DNA of 64,000 bases from Verrucomicrobiota bacterium (GTDB lineage: Bacteria > Verrucomicrobiota > Kiritimatiellia > RFP12 > UBA1067): the NCBI GenBank assembly GCA_023269675.1, contig JAHFSX010000035.1, positions 1-64,000 on the forward strand, written 5' to 3'. The notes beneath the pieces were generated by a model. It ran no database searches, was not told the origin of the DNA, and saw only the letters and a program-made list of their open reading frames with translations. Of the stretch, positions 1 through 6,659 are shown piece after piece. Made by a program: the position numbers and the translations under genes. Positions within the stretch are counted from its first letter, which is position 1, and the number at the start of each line of letters is the position of its first letter.

Positions 1-418
1 CCGCGGCACCGGCCTCACCCGCCGCGCCGCGCGCGCCGACGCACAACGGCCGCAGCAGCACATGCTGCCCTTCCACGCCGTCCTCCTCGGCCACGCCCAC
101 CGGCAGGGCCGGGCCGCCCGGCACGCCCGCCTCGACGCGGCCGTCGCCGACCGACACCAGCAGCGCCCCGGTCTGGCACGCGCCCTTGAGCACCACGCGG
201 GAATTCGCGATCGAGGTCAGCGGGAACACCCCGCACAGGTACCCCTGATCCGCCCCGCACGTGACCACATACGGCGTGATGTCGTCAGCGGCACTCGGCA
301 ACACGACATGCCCGTCCGCGTTCAGTTTCGCCAGCCGGCCCGTCGCCAGCGTCAGATCCTCGCCCGCCGGGAAGCCCGTCGAGCCGTGTTTGCAGTCGCC
401 CTGCACATTGTTCATCAT
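1..418 (-). CDS. DUF2190-like phage capsid-associated protein (partial)
   Basis: This reading frame opens at an ATG at 418 and runs without a stop off the left edge, so about 139 residues are visible and the C-terminus is missing. A GGAGG element lies 8 bases before the ATG. It begins MMNNVQGDCKHGSTG and continues as short beta-rich segments (LTLATGRLAKL, HVVLPSAADD, SRVVLKGACQTG). Spacing and composition resemble the next gene, so the two look like tandem DUF2190-type proteins, a family associated with decoration or cement of Mu- and lambda-like capsids. It follows the scaffold-like gene in the head module; the major capsid gene would be expected just beyond the edge. The family call is by pattern only. 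Confidence 0.6.
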   Translation of the reverse strand, partial: MMNNVQGDCKHGSTGFPAGEDLTLATGRLAKLNADGHVVLPSAADDITPYVVTCGADQGYLCGVFPLTSIANSRVVLKGACQTGALLVSVGDGRVEAGVPGGPALPVGVAEEDGVEGQHVLLRPLCVGARGAAGEAGAA

Positions 419-497
419 GAACACACCCTCCAAAAACTTCGCATCAACCGCGGGGCCGTGCCGCTTCCCGCGGCTTCAACGGCCCCGCCGCAACCCG

Positions 498-923
498 TTA
501 ACCCGACACCACGATCAGACCGAGCATCACCGGCCGGACCCGCACGAACTGGCCGTCCACGCCCTTCTCCTCGGCGAGCGCCAAGCCGCGGTACGTGCCC
601 GCACCCGCAGGCAGCGCGCGCACCTTGCCCTTGTCCGCCGCCGTCCCGACATCCGCCAGCACCAGCACGTCGCCGGGGTTGCAGGTGCCCTTGAGCGTCA
701 GCCGCGCGTTGCGCCCCGCCTCCAGCGCCCGCACCGCGACATGCTCGCCGTCGGCCGCGCCGTCCAGCAGCAGGTACAGCGCGTAATCGCCGTTCGCCGC
801 CGGCAGCTTCACCTCAGCCACGCCGGTGTCATGCGTCAGCACCGTCAGCAGCCCTTCCTTGCCCGTCAGGCTCTCGCCCGCGAGCACCACGATGTCGCCC
901 ACCTGAACATCACTCTGGCTCAT
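498..923 (-). CDS. DUF2190-like phage capsid-associated protein
   Basis: A 141-residue protein starting MSQSDVQVGDIVVLAGES. The frame is open further upstream, but the ATG at 923 is chosen because GGAGGT sits 7 bases before it. The sequence is rich in beta-strands and glycine, with motifs such as LTLKGTCNPGDVLVLADVGTA and a C-terminal RVRPVMLGLIVVSG, matching the small beta-barrel proteins (DUF2190) found beside capsid genes in Mu-like phages. It lies between the scaffold-like gene and a second similar gene, all on the minus strand with short gaps, so it is probably in the late head operon. A structural role at the capsid surface is inferred from family and position. Confidence 0.65.
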   Translation of the reverse strand: MSQSDVQVGDIVVLAGESLTGKEGLLTVLTHDTGVAEVKLPAANGDYALYLLLDGAADGEHVAVRALEAGRNARLTLKGTCNPGDVLVLADVGTAADKGKVRALPAGAGTYRGLALAEEKGVDGQFVRVRPVMLGLIVVSG

Positions 924-1015
924 CTTGACCTCCATTCGCGCCCTTTCGTGGACGCCACCCAATCCTGTAAATCATGTTAATCCTGTCAGAAAACACCCTC
1001 GCCAAATTGAAGGGG

Positions 1016-1528
1016 CTACTGACCGCCGAACTCGTTTTCCGCGGCGCGGAACGCCACCGTGAACGAGCAGCCTTCCTTCCGCGCGATATCCTGCGCCCGG
1101 TTGCGGATCTTCGCCGCCCGGTCCCCGCCGCCCGCCGCGCCCTTCTCCGCCACGGCCGGCTTCGCCGTCTCGCGGTTGTGCATCGGCTTCGGCACCGCCA
1201 CCGGCGGCACGGCCACAGGCGGCACCGCCGCCGCGGCAGGCGCGGCCTCGGTCTTCACGGCCGGCGCCACGTGCTCGCGCAGCCGAGAGAGAATGCCGAC
1301 CGCCACCTCGCGGTTCTCGAGCATCTGTCCGCGCCAGAACCCGCGGTCCTCGTTCGGGATCACGTCCGCATAGCCTTCGACATCCTTATCGGCAAGCGTG
1401 TTCTCCGACTTGAGGATCTGCTCCATCAGGACCTCGTTCTTGGCCTTCTCCAGCGACAGCTCCTCCTGCAGCGCCGTCACGCGCTCCTCGGGACCCGCGC
1501 CCTCGACTTTCTTAACCTCTTCGCCCAT
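1016..1528 (-). CDS. Phage head scaffold-like protein
   Basis: A 170-residue charged protein with AGGAGGG upstream of the ATG at 1528. Residues 10-55 are predicted coiled coil (EERVTALQEELSLEKAKNEV). A Pro/Ala/Val-rich linker follows (about 85-115), then a basic C-terminus containing AAKIRNRAQDIARKEGCSF. This layout, a coiled coil then a flexible linker and basic tail, fits internal scaffolds or the C-terminal half of Mu gpI. Here it is a separate gene downstream of the Mu-I-type protease and upstream of the capsid-associated genes. The similarity is architectural. It is separated from the upstream cargo by a strong terminator, so it either has its own promoter or is read through that terminator. 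Confidence 0.55.
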   Translation of the reverse strand: MGEEVKKVEGAGPEERVTALQEELSLEKAKNEVLMEQILKSENTLADKDVEGYADVIPNEDRGFWRGQMLENREVAVGILSRLREHVAPAVKTEAAPAAAAVPPVAVPPVAVPKPMHNRETAKPAVAEKGAAGGGDRAAKIRNRAQDIARKEGCSFTVAFRAAENEFGGQ

Positions 1529-1596
1529 AAGACCCTCCTGTAGATTGTTTCCACCGCCCTATACTTAACGCAAAAGATCAACATTTCGGTGTCAGA

Positions 1597-1637
1597 AAAA
1601 CGAAAAGGCACACGGGCATTTCTGCCTGTGTGCCTTT
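1597..1637 (-). terminator. Rho-independent terminator closing cargo block 2
   Basis: On the minus strand a 15-position stem (one A/C mismatch) closed by a GAAA tetraloop is followed by TTTTCGTTTTT. It lies 66 bases past the stop of the ExbB-like gene. The plus-strand side is also followed by T-rich sequence, so it may work in both directions. It separates the AT-richer cargo genes (1703-2828) from the phage head genes to the left. Confidence 0.85.
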
Positions 1638-1702
1638 GAGATTTTTGTCGCTTACATCGTCAATCAGTCTGATCGGGGCTTACCGGCGATAGGATGGGAC
1701 GC

Positions 1703-1984
1703 CTAGCTTGGAACTTCTTCGTTGTCCTTCTTGGCTCTGCCCAGATGAATAGACGAGAGGATGATGATCACGATCCCGATTGGACATGCGATCCAGCCTG
1801 CCGCAGTTGCGTATAAGGCAATGCTGATGTTGCTGGCAAGAACTTCAGGTTGTGGCTGTTGCTGGGCAAGGGTGCCGAAGGCCATGAGCATGCCGACGAC
1901 GGTTCCGATCATGCCCCAAAGAGGTCCCAATGCGAGAATGATGCCGCCGACAAGCCACATAACCAGTTTTGTTTTCCGTAGCAT
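1703..1984 (-). CDS. Small MotA/TolQ/ExbB-like membrane protein
   Basis: A 93-residue protein with two strong membrane segments, residues about 8-38 (WLVGGIILALGPLWGMIGTVVGMLMAF) and 52-82 (ISIALYATAAGWIACPIGIVIIILSSI). The pairing of a GxxGTVxGM helix with an xxALYATAAGWxxxxPIG helix is the signature of the last two helices of ExbB/TolQ/MotA proton-channel subunits. Full-length ExbB is over 200 residues, so this is a minimal core. No ExbD or TolR partner is nearby. GC is lower than in phage genes. The ATG lies 7 bases after a GTTGGAA site that resembles cassette boundaries seen before other cargo genes. Function is unknown; a channel role is inferred from the motif. Confidence 0.55.
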   Translation of the reverse strand: MLRKTKLVMWLVGGIILALGPLWGMIGTVVGMLMAFGTLAQQQPQPEVLASNISIALYATAAGWIACPIGIVIIILSSIHLGRAKKDNEEVPS

Positions 1985-2073
1985 CTAAAATTTCCAACGT
2001 CAAAGGTGTTGCGTTTTACTGGTTTATACGGCTTTGAGATTTTTGCTTTCACGAGTTACAAAAGATTGTTGGG

Positions 2074-2418
2074 TCAATCAAGCATCACCGAACCGTGCTC
2101 AAATAGTTGTTTAGCAATGCGCTCCAATCCTTCGAGTCGAACACGATTAGCATGTGATGCAACCACCCGTTTGTCACCATTCCTCTGGAGTCTGGTCTCA
2201 GGATACAAGACATCGTACAGCGGTTCTTGAGGCTCACTGATTGCGCTCGCCATGGCTGCGTCTTCTGATAATCCAACCTGCAGCACGATCATCTCGCCCT
2301 TTCGACCAACCTCGGTAATCGGGAAATGCGAGCTAAGATGCTGGAATGCGAGCTGAAGAGGATCCACTGGATATCTCACTTTTCTGCCGAACGTTGCATA
2401 TCGCCGCTGGTTCTGCAT
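2074..2418 (-). CDS. Hypothetical cargo protein
   Basis: A 114-residue soluble protein (MQNQRRYATFGRKV...) with no recognised domain. It overlaps the 3' end of the upstream lipoprotein gene by 43 bases, which is unusual and suggests translational coupling or a later true start. It ends GLERIAKQLFEHGSVMLD. GC is low for the region. Size, composition and position among cargo genes resemble immunity-type proteins, but nothing in the sequence proves this. A 14-bp string (CTTTGAGATTTTTG on the plus strand) follows this gene at about 2033 and recurs downstream of the next gene at about 1634, hinting at a shared 3' element. Confidence 0.45.
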   Translation of the reverse strand: MQNQRRYATFGRKVRYPVDPLQLAFQHLSSHFPITEVGRKGEMIVLQVGLSEDAAMASAISEPQEPLYDVLYPETRLQRNGDKRVVASHANRVRLEGLERIAKQLFEHGSVMLD

Positions 2419-2828
2419 GGCATCTCGAGTTCTTTTCCGGAATAGAGAGAATCTCGGATCATTGACCTAAACTTCTCAACAGTCACGTGTCCGCTGACTT
2501 TACCATCGTGAACGTAAAGAGTGCGGTAGTTTAAAAGACTCCCTCTCGTTCCTCCATAGAACATGATGGATGTTTCACCGCAGTCTGTTTGTGGTTCAAC
2601 TGGAACATGTGTCTCGAGTGTGTCGGTCACTTTGTTTGTAAAGACGCCATTGCTCGCGTCACGCCATATTTCGGTAATTTCCGCCCATACCATTCCGTCT
2701 TTCACATGGTTTCTGCAAAGAATGACCACACTAGAATCAGAGCCCAGTTTTTCATACTCGCCGTAGTCAAAACACCCACATGCTATGGTGATAACCAGCG
2801 CTATGACCGCGGCAAAACGTTTTTTCAT
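2376..2828 (-). CDS. Predicted lipoprotein, function unknown
   Basis: A 150-residue exported protein. The frame is open further upstream, but the ATG at 2828 gives a clean lipoprotein signal: KKR, a hydrophobic core (FAAVIALVITIA) and a lipobox ending in Cys at residues 17-19. The mature part is soluble and mixed alpha/beta (SSVVILCRNHVKDGMVWAEITEIW), without a known domain. It is the first gene of a three-gene AT-richer cargo block (2828-1703) between the Mu-I-like protease and scaffold genes. A surface or periplasmic role after lysogeny, as for morons, is inferred. The earlier upstream frame is probably not translated because it would bury the signal peptide. Confidence 0.6.
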   Translation of the reverse strand: MKKRFAAVIALVITIACGCFDYGEYEKLGSDSSVVILCRNHVKDGMVWAEITEIWRDASNGVFTNKVTDTLETHVPVEPQTDCGETSIMFYGGTRGSLLNYRTLYVHDGKVSGHVTVEKFRSMIRDSLYSGKELEMPCRTSGDMQRSAEK

Positions 2829-3029
2829 TTTATCTCGTAACCCCAACAGGGCTCCAATTTCCGCTGTGCCGCGCTCGCTCATTGCGGATAGCTTCACATA
2901 ACCATCCGCTCTTATCAAGCGTTTCCAAACGCAATGGCGTCTGACGCTCGGTGAACTTGAAGACCTGGGTGGTTACTTCGCCCGCCTCGCCCGCGCCAAA
3001 TCCCGCCTTACCGCCGCCCTCGCCGTCTC

Positions 3030-3180
3030 CAACCTTTGCGCCTTGGCGTCTTTGCGGTAAGCCTCTCCCTCTCCGTCATCAATCTTCCGGTCTCCGCTTA
3101 GCGCGCTTATCGTGCTGATCGCGCTTCTCCCTCTCTGACCTCCGTCCTCCGTCCTCTGTCCTCTCTCTCTCTCCTCGCCG
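3030..3180. repeat. Cluster of word-like repeats (families A, C, D)
   Basis: Three short repeat families lie side by side: D (tttgcgccttggcgtctttg at 3037), C (cgcttatcgtgctgatcgcg at 3102) and A (ctgacctccgtcctccgtcc at 3137). Family A and C sequence continues into the 3' end of the protease gene and encodes its last about 30 residues. The same families recur at 9150, 16965, 17480, 22130, 23490, 26190, 41490, 43700 and 55940. Confidence 0.75.
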
Positions 3181-3964
3181 CCGCCTTCGCCTTCCTCACC
3201 GCGATCGACGCCGCCCGCGCGGTGTCCGACCAACGGTTCGCGGTCTCATCGTCCACCTCTTCCAGCGAACAGTGACAATGGCAGGGCGGCATGCCCATCG
3301 CCGCCCACTCCGGCGCGGTCTTGACCTGACCCGCGCGCGCCAGGCACTCGCCACAATGCTCACCGCTGGGGGGACTTCCCAGCACCCACCGGTATTTCTT
3401 CACATTGCCCGCACGGTTGCCGATACTCCCATTCGCCCCATTCGCGGTTGCGCCGTCAGGCGCTTCCCCGCCGTCCTCCGGCCTCTGACCTCCGGCCTCA
3501 GCCTTTCGGTTGGCAATCGGCTTTCCCCCCTTGATGTTCGGCTCATTGGTCAGCGCGACGCTCACCAGCATGACCGGCCGGATCTTGCCGCCACCCAGAT
3601 CCTCGCACGCCGTCGGCGGGGGAAAGACAGGGCTCATCAGACGGAACCGGCCGCCCTGCACGGCAGACAGGCCGGCATCCGACCATCGCACGCGAGCCCA
3701 CAGCCCGGTATCGCGCGATTCAAGATCGGAAATCCAGCCGGCGGCCTCGCTCGACTTCTCCGTATCCAGCGAGAAGTGATCGAAGTCCACTAGGACACCG
3801 GGGAAATTGGGATCAGACTTGCGGCCGTTGAAATCCGCCGCGATCCTGTCGCACGCCGCGCGGTCGATGACCTGCGTGACGCCCGCACCCACATGCGGGA
3901 ACTCCCCGCACGGCGTGACCTGTACCCAGCCGTCCCCGGCCAACATGAAATCTTTGTCGCCCAT
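3107..3964 (-). CDS. Mu-I-type prohead protease fused to a MuF-like Cys/His module
   Basis: A 285-residue protein. Residues 1-155 match the Mu prophage I family (head maturation protease): VDFDHFSLD near 50, FRLMSPVFPP near 107, and LVSVALTNEP near 133. An Ala/Gly/Glu linker encoded by family A repeat follows (GGQRPEDGGE). Residues 190-240 hold YRWVLGS, a Cys-xx-Cys pair, GQVKTAPEW and a terminal CHCHCSLEE, which is the end signature of the Mu F/SPP1 gp7 minor head family. The C-terminal tail, ending GEARSAR, is again repeat-derived. The usual separate MuF gene between portal and protease is absent, replaced by cargo genes, so this may be a fusion left by deletion. The ATG at 3964 follows GGAGGG. 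Confidence 0.75.
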   Translation of the reverse strand: MGDKDFMLAGDGWVQVTPCGEFPHVGAGVTQVIDRAACDRIAADFNGRKSDPNFPGVLVDFDHFSLDTEKSSEAAGWISDLESRDTGLWARVRWSDAGLSAVQGGRFRLMSPVFPPPTACEDLGGGKIRPVMLVSVALTNEPNIKGGKPIANRKAEAGGQRPEDGGEAPDGATANGANGSIGNRAGNVKKYRWVLGSPPSGEHCGECLARAGQVKTAPEWAAMGMPPCHCHCSLEEVDDETANRWSDTARAASIAVRKAKAAARREREDRGRRTEVREGEARSAR

Positions 3965-4018
3965 CGTTCGAACCCTCCATAAGAGAGTCCGAAATCAACT
4001 TTTGGCGCTCCAAGACAC

Positions 4019-4047
4019 AAAAAGGCCGCGCGGTTTCCCGTACGGCC
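4019..4047 (-). terminator. Rho-independent terminator closing cargo block 1
   Basis: On the minus strand, a GC-rich 10-position stem (one mismatch and one G-T pair) with a short A-rich loop is followed directly by TTTTTG. It lies 54 bases after the stop of the 4101 gene and 55 bases before the start of the protease gene, so it separates cargo transcription from the head operon. Confidence 0.85.
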
Positions 4048-4100
4048 CTCATCCTATCAACAGTTCAATGTTCGGCCTCTAGGCACGGCGCAGCCGTTGC

Positions 4101-4466
4101 CTAAGAGGGCTCGGTAGCCGTGAATTTCTCTCTGATTGACTTTTCACGCTGCCGATCAAAAATCGCACCGTCCTTGTAAATCGACGCAATCACCTCAAGC
4201 CAATGCCCTTTCTCCGTTGGCCGATTCAAATTCGCTCCGTAACGTGCAGAAGCCGCATAGCCGTAAGAATCGTCGAACCTCTGGCGGACGAACTCGGCGA
4301 AAGCCATGGCTTCATCATCTTTGTTCAGTAACCCTTGCATTTCGGACGGAATGCCATCGACGTAGACATGGAGACCCATGCAGAGTTGTGCCAGATCGTC
4401 GTAGGAAACGTCCTTCGGGAGGCGATCGGTCAGATATTGGGTCAGTCTTTTCCAATCATCATGCAT
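4101..4466 (-). CDS. Hypothetical cargo protein (immunity-like size)
   Basis: A 121-residue soluble acidic protein, MHDDWKRLTQYLTDRL..., probably alpha-helical. The ATG at 4466 is preferred to the upstream frame because AAGGA lies 6 bases before it. No domain is recognised. It starts 34 bases after the preceding secreted protein gene, so the two are probably co-transcribed, and the block ends with the terminator at 4019. A hairpin of 9-10 bp (AGGCAACGGC paired with GCCGTGCCT, one bulged base) follows its stop. Small acidic proteins in this position are often immunity proteins, but that is a guess from context. Confidence 0.5.
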   Translation of the reverse strand: MHDDWKRLTQYLTDRLPKDVSYDDLAQLCMGLHVYVDGIPSEMQGLLNKDDEAMAFAEFVRQRFDDSYGYAASARYGANLNRPTEKGHWLEVIASIYKDGAIFDRQREKSIREKFTATEPS

Positions 4467-4499
4467 AATTGGTCCTTTTTTCAGGCGATCGGTCGGCAT

Positions 4500-5093
4500 C
4501 TACCGAAGTGTATTCGCGTCCGGTACGCCGCTTTGATGTGCTGTTTCCTGCTTGCTTAGCACCGAAATGAGCTGTTTCTCGAGTATTTTCAACTGTTCTT
4601 TCCGGATTCGCACTGCATCCTTAAGAAGTTCGATGATTGCTTCTTGGGGGGGCTTATCCTTAAAGTCCGAGAGTTTGCTAAGTCGTGACATTTCAAGTAT
4701 TGATCCCTCACAAAACAAGGTCATATATTGAGCACCAGAGTCTGAGTCATTTTCCGTTTTGCGCAGAAAGACGACATAGCGAGAGGGGGGGATGAAGAAC
4801 TCTTGCAGTTCTCGAGGGATCTCTCGCCTGTTTATAGGTGTGTTCATAAACCCCAAGCGCATAGATGTCCAATCAGGAATACTCCCCTTGAGACAATGAA
4901 CAATCGTTGCGTATTGGACCAGGTAATCACCACCAGTACCTTCTGCTTTTTCCCAAACATCAACTATGGCAACAACATCTGCATTCTTGATCAACTCGTC
5001 GAGTCCAGCAAATCGGCCTATCGGATATGCAGTTGCGTCTTGCCACAAGGCTAGAATCAAGATCACGGAAATTTTCAGGAATAATCTTTGCAT
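4500..5093 (-). CDS. Exported protein of unknown function
   Basis: A 197-residue protein starting MQRLFLKISVILILALWQ with a signal peptide that probably ends after TAYP. The ATG at 5093 is favoured over the one at 5099 because AAAGGAG would touch the earlier codon. The mature part has LDELIKNADVVAIVDVWEK, reminiscent of small secreted proteins whose beta-barrel core begins with an ADVVxxVxV strand, and a C-terminal helix rich in Lys/Glu (IRKEQLKILEKQLISVL). No enzyme motif is visible. It follows a CGTTAGGC site that resembles an integron cassette boundary, 16 bases upstream. Confidence 0.55.
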   Translation of the reverse strand: MQRLFLKISVILILALWQDATAYPIGRFAGLDELIKNADVVAIVDVWEKAEGTGGDYLVQYATIVHCLKGSIPDWTSMRLGFMNTPINRREIPRELQEFFIPPSRYVVFLRKTENDSDSGAQYMTLFCEGSILEMSRLSKLSDFKDKPPQEAIIELLKDAVRIRKEQLKILEKQLISVLSKQETAHQSGVPDANTLR

Positions 5094-5117
5094 CTGCATT
5101 CTCCTTTATGCCTAACG

Positions 5118-5510
5118 TCAGCCTTGCGTCGATGAGGAGTCCGCACTGGGCGCGCATTCCGAAGTCGCCTCAGAGACCTGGTTGGCCTCATTCTCTTGTT
5201 CAGGCGGAAAGTCCCCCGAACTCAGTACTTGCCGCACACCAAATGCCCACACCTTCAACCGAAGCAAAACGCGTCGCTGGTGTTGGTCGCGGCAATCGAT
5301 CTCAACCAGCGAGGATTCCGTCTTGATTCCATCTTTATCGAACAGTGGCCCACACCGATACCGCGAACCCACGTAACCGTGTTTCTTGCAGTATCTCCAG
5401 GCGTAAGCCACGTAGCAGCGCTCAAGCCATACGTGGACGAAGACAAAGAGGGGCAACGCCAGAACGCAGGCGACTATGGCGACGATGGTGGTGATGGATT
5501 TGTCTGTCAT
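5118..5510 (-). CDS. Membrane-anchored cargo protein
   Basis: A 130-residue protein (MTDKSITTIVAIVACVL...) with one N-terminal membrane segment at about 6-28, a Cys-rich stretch (CYVAYAWRYCKKHGYVGSRYRCG) and a soluble region with LVEIDCRDQHQRRVLLRLKVWAFG. A GTG two codons earlier could also start it; the ATG has AAGGTG upstream. It begins 9 bases after the stop of the CdiI-type gene and is probably co-translated with it. The fold looks like small membrane-linked PH- or SH3-like domains, but this is not certain. The low-complexity tail ENEANQVSEATSECAPSAD is probably disordered. Confidence 0.5.
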   Translation of the reverse strand: MTDKSITTIVAIVACVLALPLFVFVHVWLERCYVAYAWRYCKKHGYVGSRYRCGPLFDKDGIKTESSLVEIDCRDQHQRRVLLRLKVWAFGVRQVLSSGDFPPEQENEANQVSEATSECAPSADSSSTQG

Positions 5511-5519
5511 AATCACACC

Positions 5520-5855
5520 TTATTCTGCTTGTCCATCGTCTCCAATCAAACGGCAAGCGGGACGCGCGTTAGTTTGGATGACGTGGTGGGCATACTCTCG
5601 CTCCGCCTTTGCCACAGCGTCGATCAGTTGGCCGTCATAGTATTCCGTGTCATCCGGGTTGCTCGCCGCAATCCTCCTTCGCGCTTCCGGAAGGATGTAC
5701 TCAGTTCCGATCTTCTGGTCCAGCAACGTCGCCAGTTCAAGATATGTCAGTTCATCAATCGGCTTCTTCCGTGCGGTGTGACAACGAAGAACAAGCCCCG
5801 TACTCACCTCGGGCGGTGGCCACACGTCCCCTTCCAGTTCTTCGAGTGTTTTCAT
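5520..5855 (-). CDS. CdiI-family contact-dependent growth inhibition immunity protein
   Basis: A 111-residue protein starting MKTLEELEGDVWPPPE. It carries the full set of landmarks of the CdiI immunity family: LEELEGDVW, LVLRCHTARKKPIDELT, LELATLLDQKIG, YILPEARRRIA and the YYDGQLIDAV C-terminal helix. Family members bind and neutralise the C-terminal toxin of CdiA-like or related polymorphic toxins. No toxin gene is visible nearby, so it is either an orphan immunity gene or its toxin lies outside the window. The ATG at 5855 is preceded by AGG, and a CGTTGGAC site lies 10 bases upstream. It sits where a Mu-like phage would carry its MuF gene, which in some phages is fused to toxins. Confidence 0.8.
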   Translation of the reverse strand: MKTLEELEGDVWPPPEVSTGLVLRCHTARKKPIDELTYLELATLLDQKIGTEYILPEARRRIAASNPDDTEYYDGQLIDAVAKAEREYAHHVIQTNARPACRLIGDDGQAE

Positions 5856-5893
5856 CCTGGCTTGTGTCCAACGTCTGGAATCATCACTCGTAC

Positions 5894-6382
5894 TCAATGG
5901 GATACATTCCCTTGGTCGCCTGTTGGCAGCGCTTCGGGCGGCACACCTTGACCCCTCGTTCGGTTTTTAATCCCATACCGTTTCAAAATGTTATCGGCCA
6001 CGTTTAGGCTCTGAAGACTTCGCAGGTCAATCAATTGGAGCAGCGTGTTCTCGCAGATCGTTTTAACCAAGGATCGCACCGTTGGAAAATATACCCCTTC
6101 GTTAAGAACCATGACCACCCACACGGAGCTTCCAGTGAATTGGATTCCGTCTTTGAGCACTTTTGCTGCGTCGTTAATCGACACATTTTCCCTTTGTTCG
6201 GACTTCATCGCGGATCTGATTGAAACAGAAACCGGTTGGTTTGTCCTACTATCAATGGTGATAACGCCATTGACAGCGGCATTCGTCATCATATTGACCT
6301 CAACCACAATAAACCGTAATTCGGCTTTGCAGATTGGGGCGAGGCACATCAGAACGAGTGAAACTACAATCGCGGTCTTCAT
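5894..6382 (-). CDS. Exported protein of unknown function
   Basis: A 162-residue protein with a clear signal peptide (MKTAIVVSLVLMCLAPICKA). The mature part begins ELRFIVVEVNMMTNAAVNGVI and has no recognised domain; VLKDGIQFTGSSVWVVMVL suggests alternating strands. AGAGGT lies 8 bases before the ATG. It is the first gene of cargo block 1, and a GTTATGC site stands 24 bases upstream. Cys-free mature sequence and modest size suggest a periplasmic or secreted protein. No function is assigned. Confidence 0.55.
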   Translation of the reverse strand: MKTAIVVSLVLMCLAPICKAELRFIVVEVNMMTNAAVNGVITIDSRTNQPVSVSIRSAMKSEQRENVSINDAAKVLKDGIQFTGSSVWVVMVLNEGVYFPTVRSLVKTICENTLLQLIDLRSLQSLNVADNILKRYGIKNRTRGQGVPPEALPTGDQGNVSH

Positions 6383-6659
6383 ATCACTGACCTCTTGGTA
6401 TTGGACGCATAACGGAACGCATCGCCTCGTTTGTCTTGATCCATATCATTGGGCGAAAATACATTCGGCGGCGCTCTCGAACCTCGGGCTGTGCGCCCGT
6501 CCGCGACATCCGCCCATGTTCAGGCAGAACTTTGACACGTCCCGCCCAACCCGTCAAGCCCACTCTCTGGGCTACTCAGCCACACTGCAACCCCGGCTTC
6601 CCCGCTTATCGCGCCTGTCCCGCATTCTCCGATCTTCAACTAATGCAATAACGCACGAA
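6383..6659. other. Non-coding gap between portal and cargo block 1, with repeats
   Basis: This gap holds family C sequence (cccgcttatcgcgcctgtcc near 6600) and a family I repeat (aactaatgcaataacgcacg near 6641) that runs into the 3' end of the portal gene and also recurs at 16412-16445 at the end of the sigma-like gene. No convincing gene or terminator is visible. The promoter of the cargo block should lie here, but I could not choose a clear -10/-35 pair. Confidence 0.5.
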
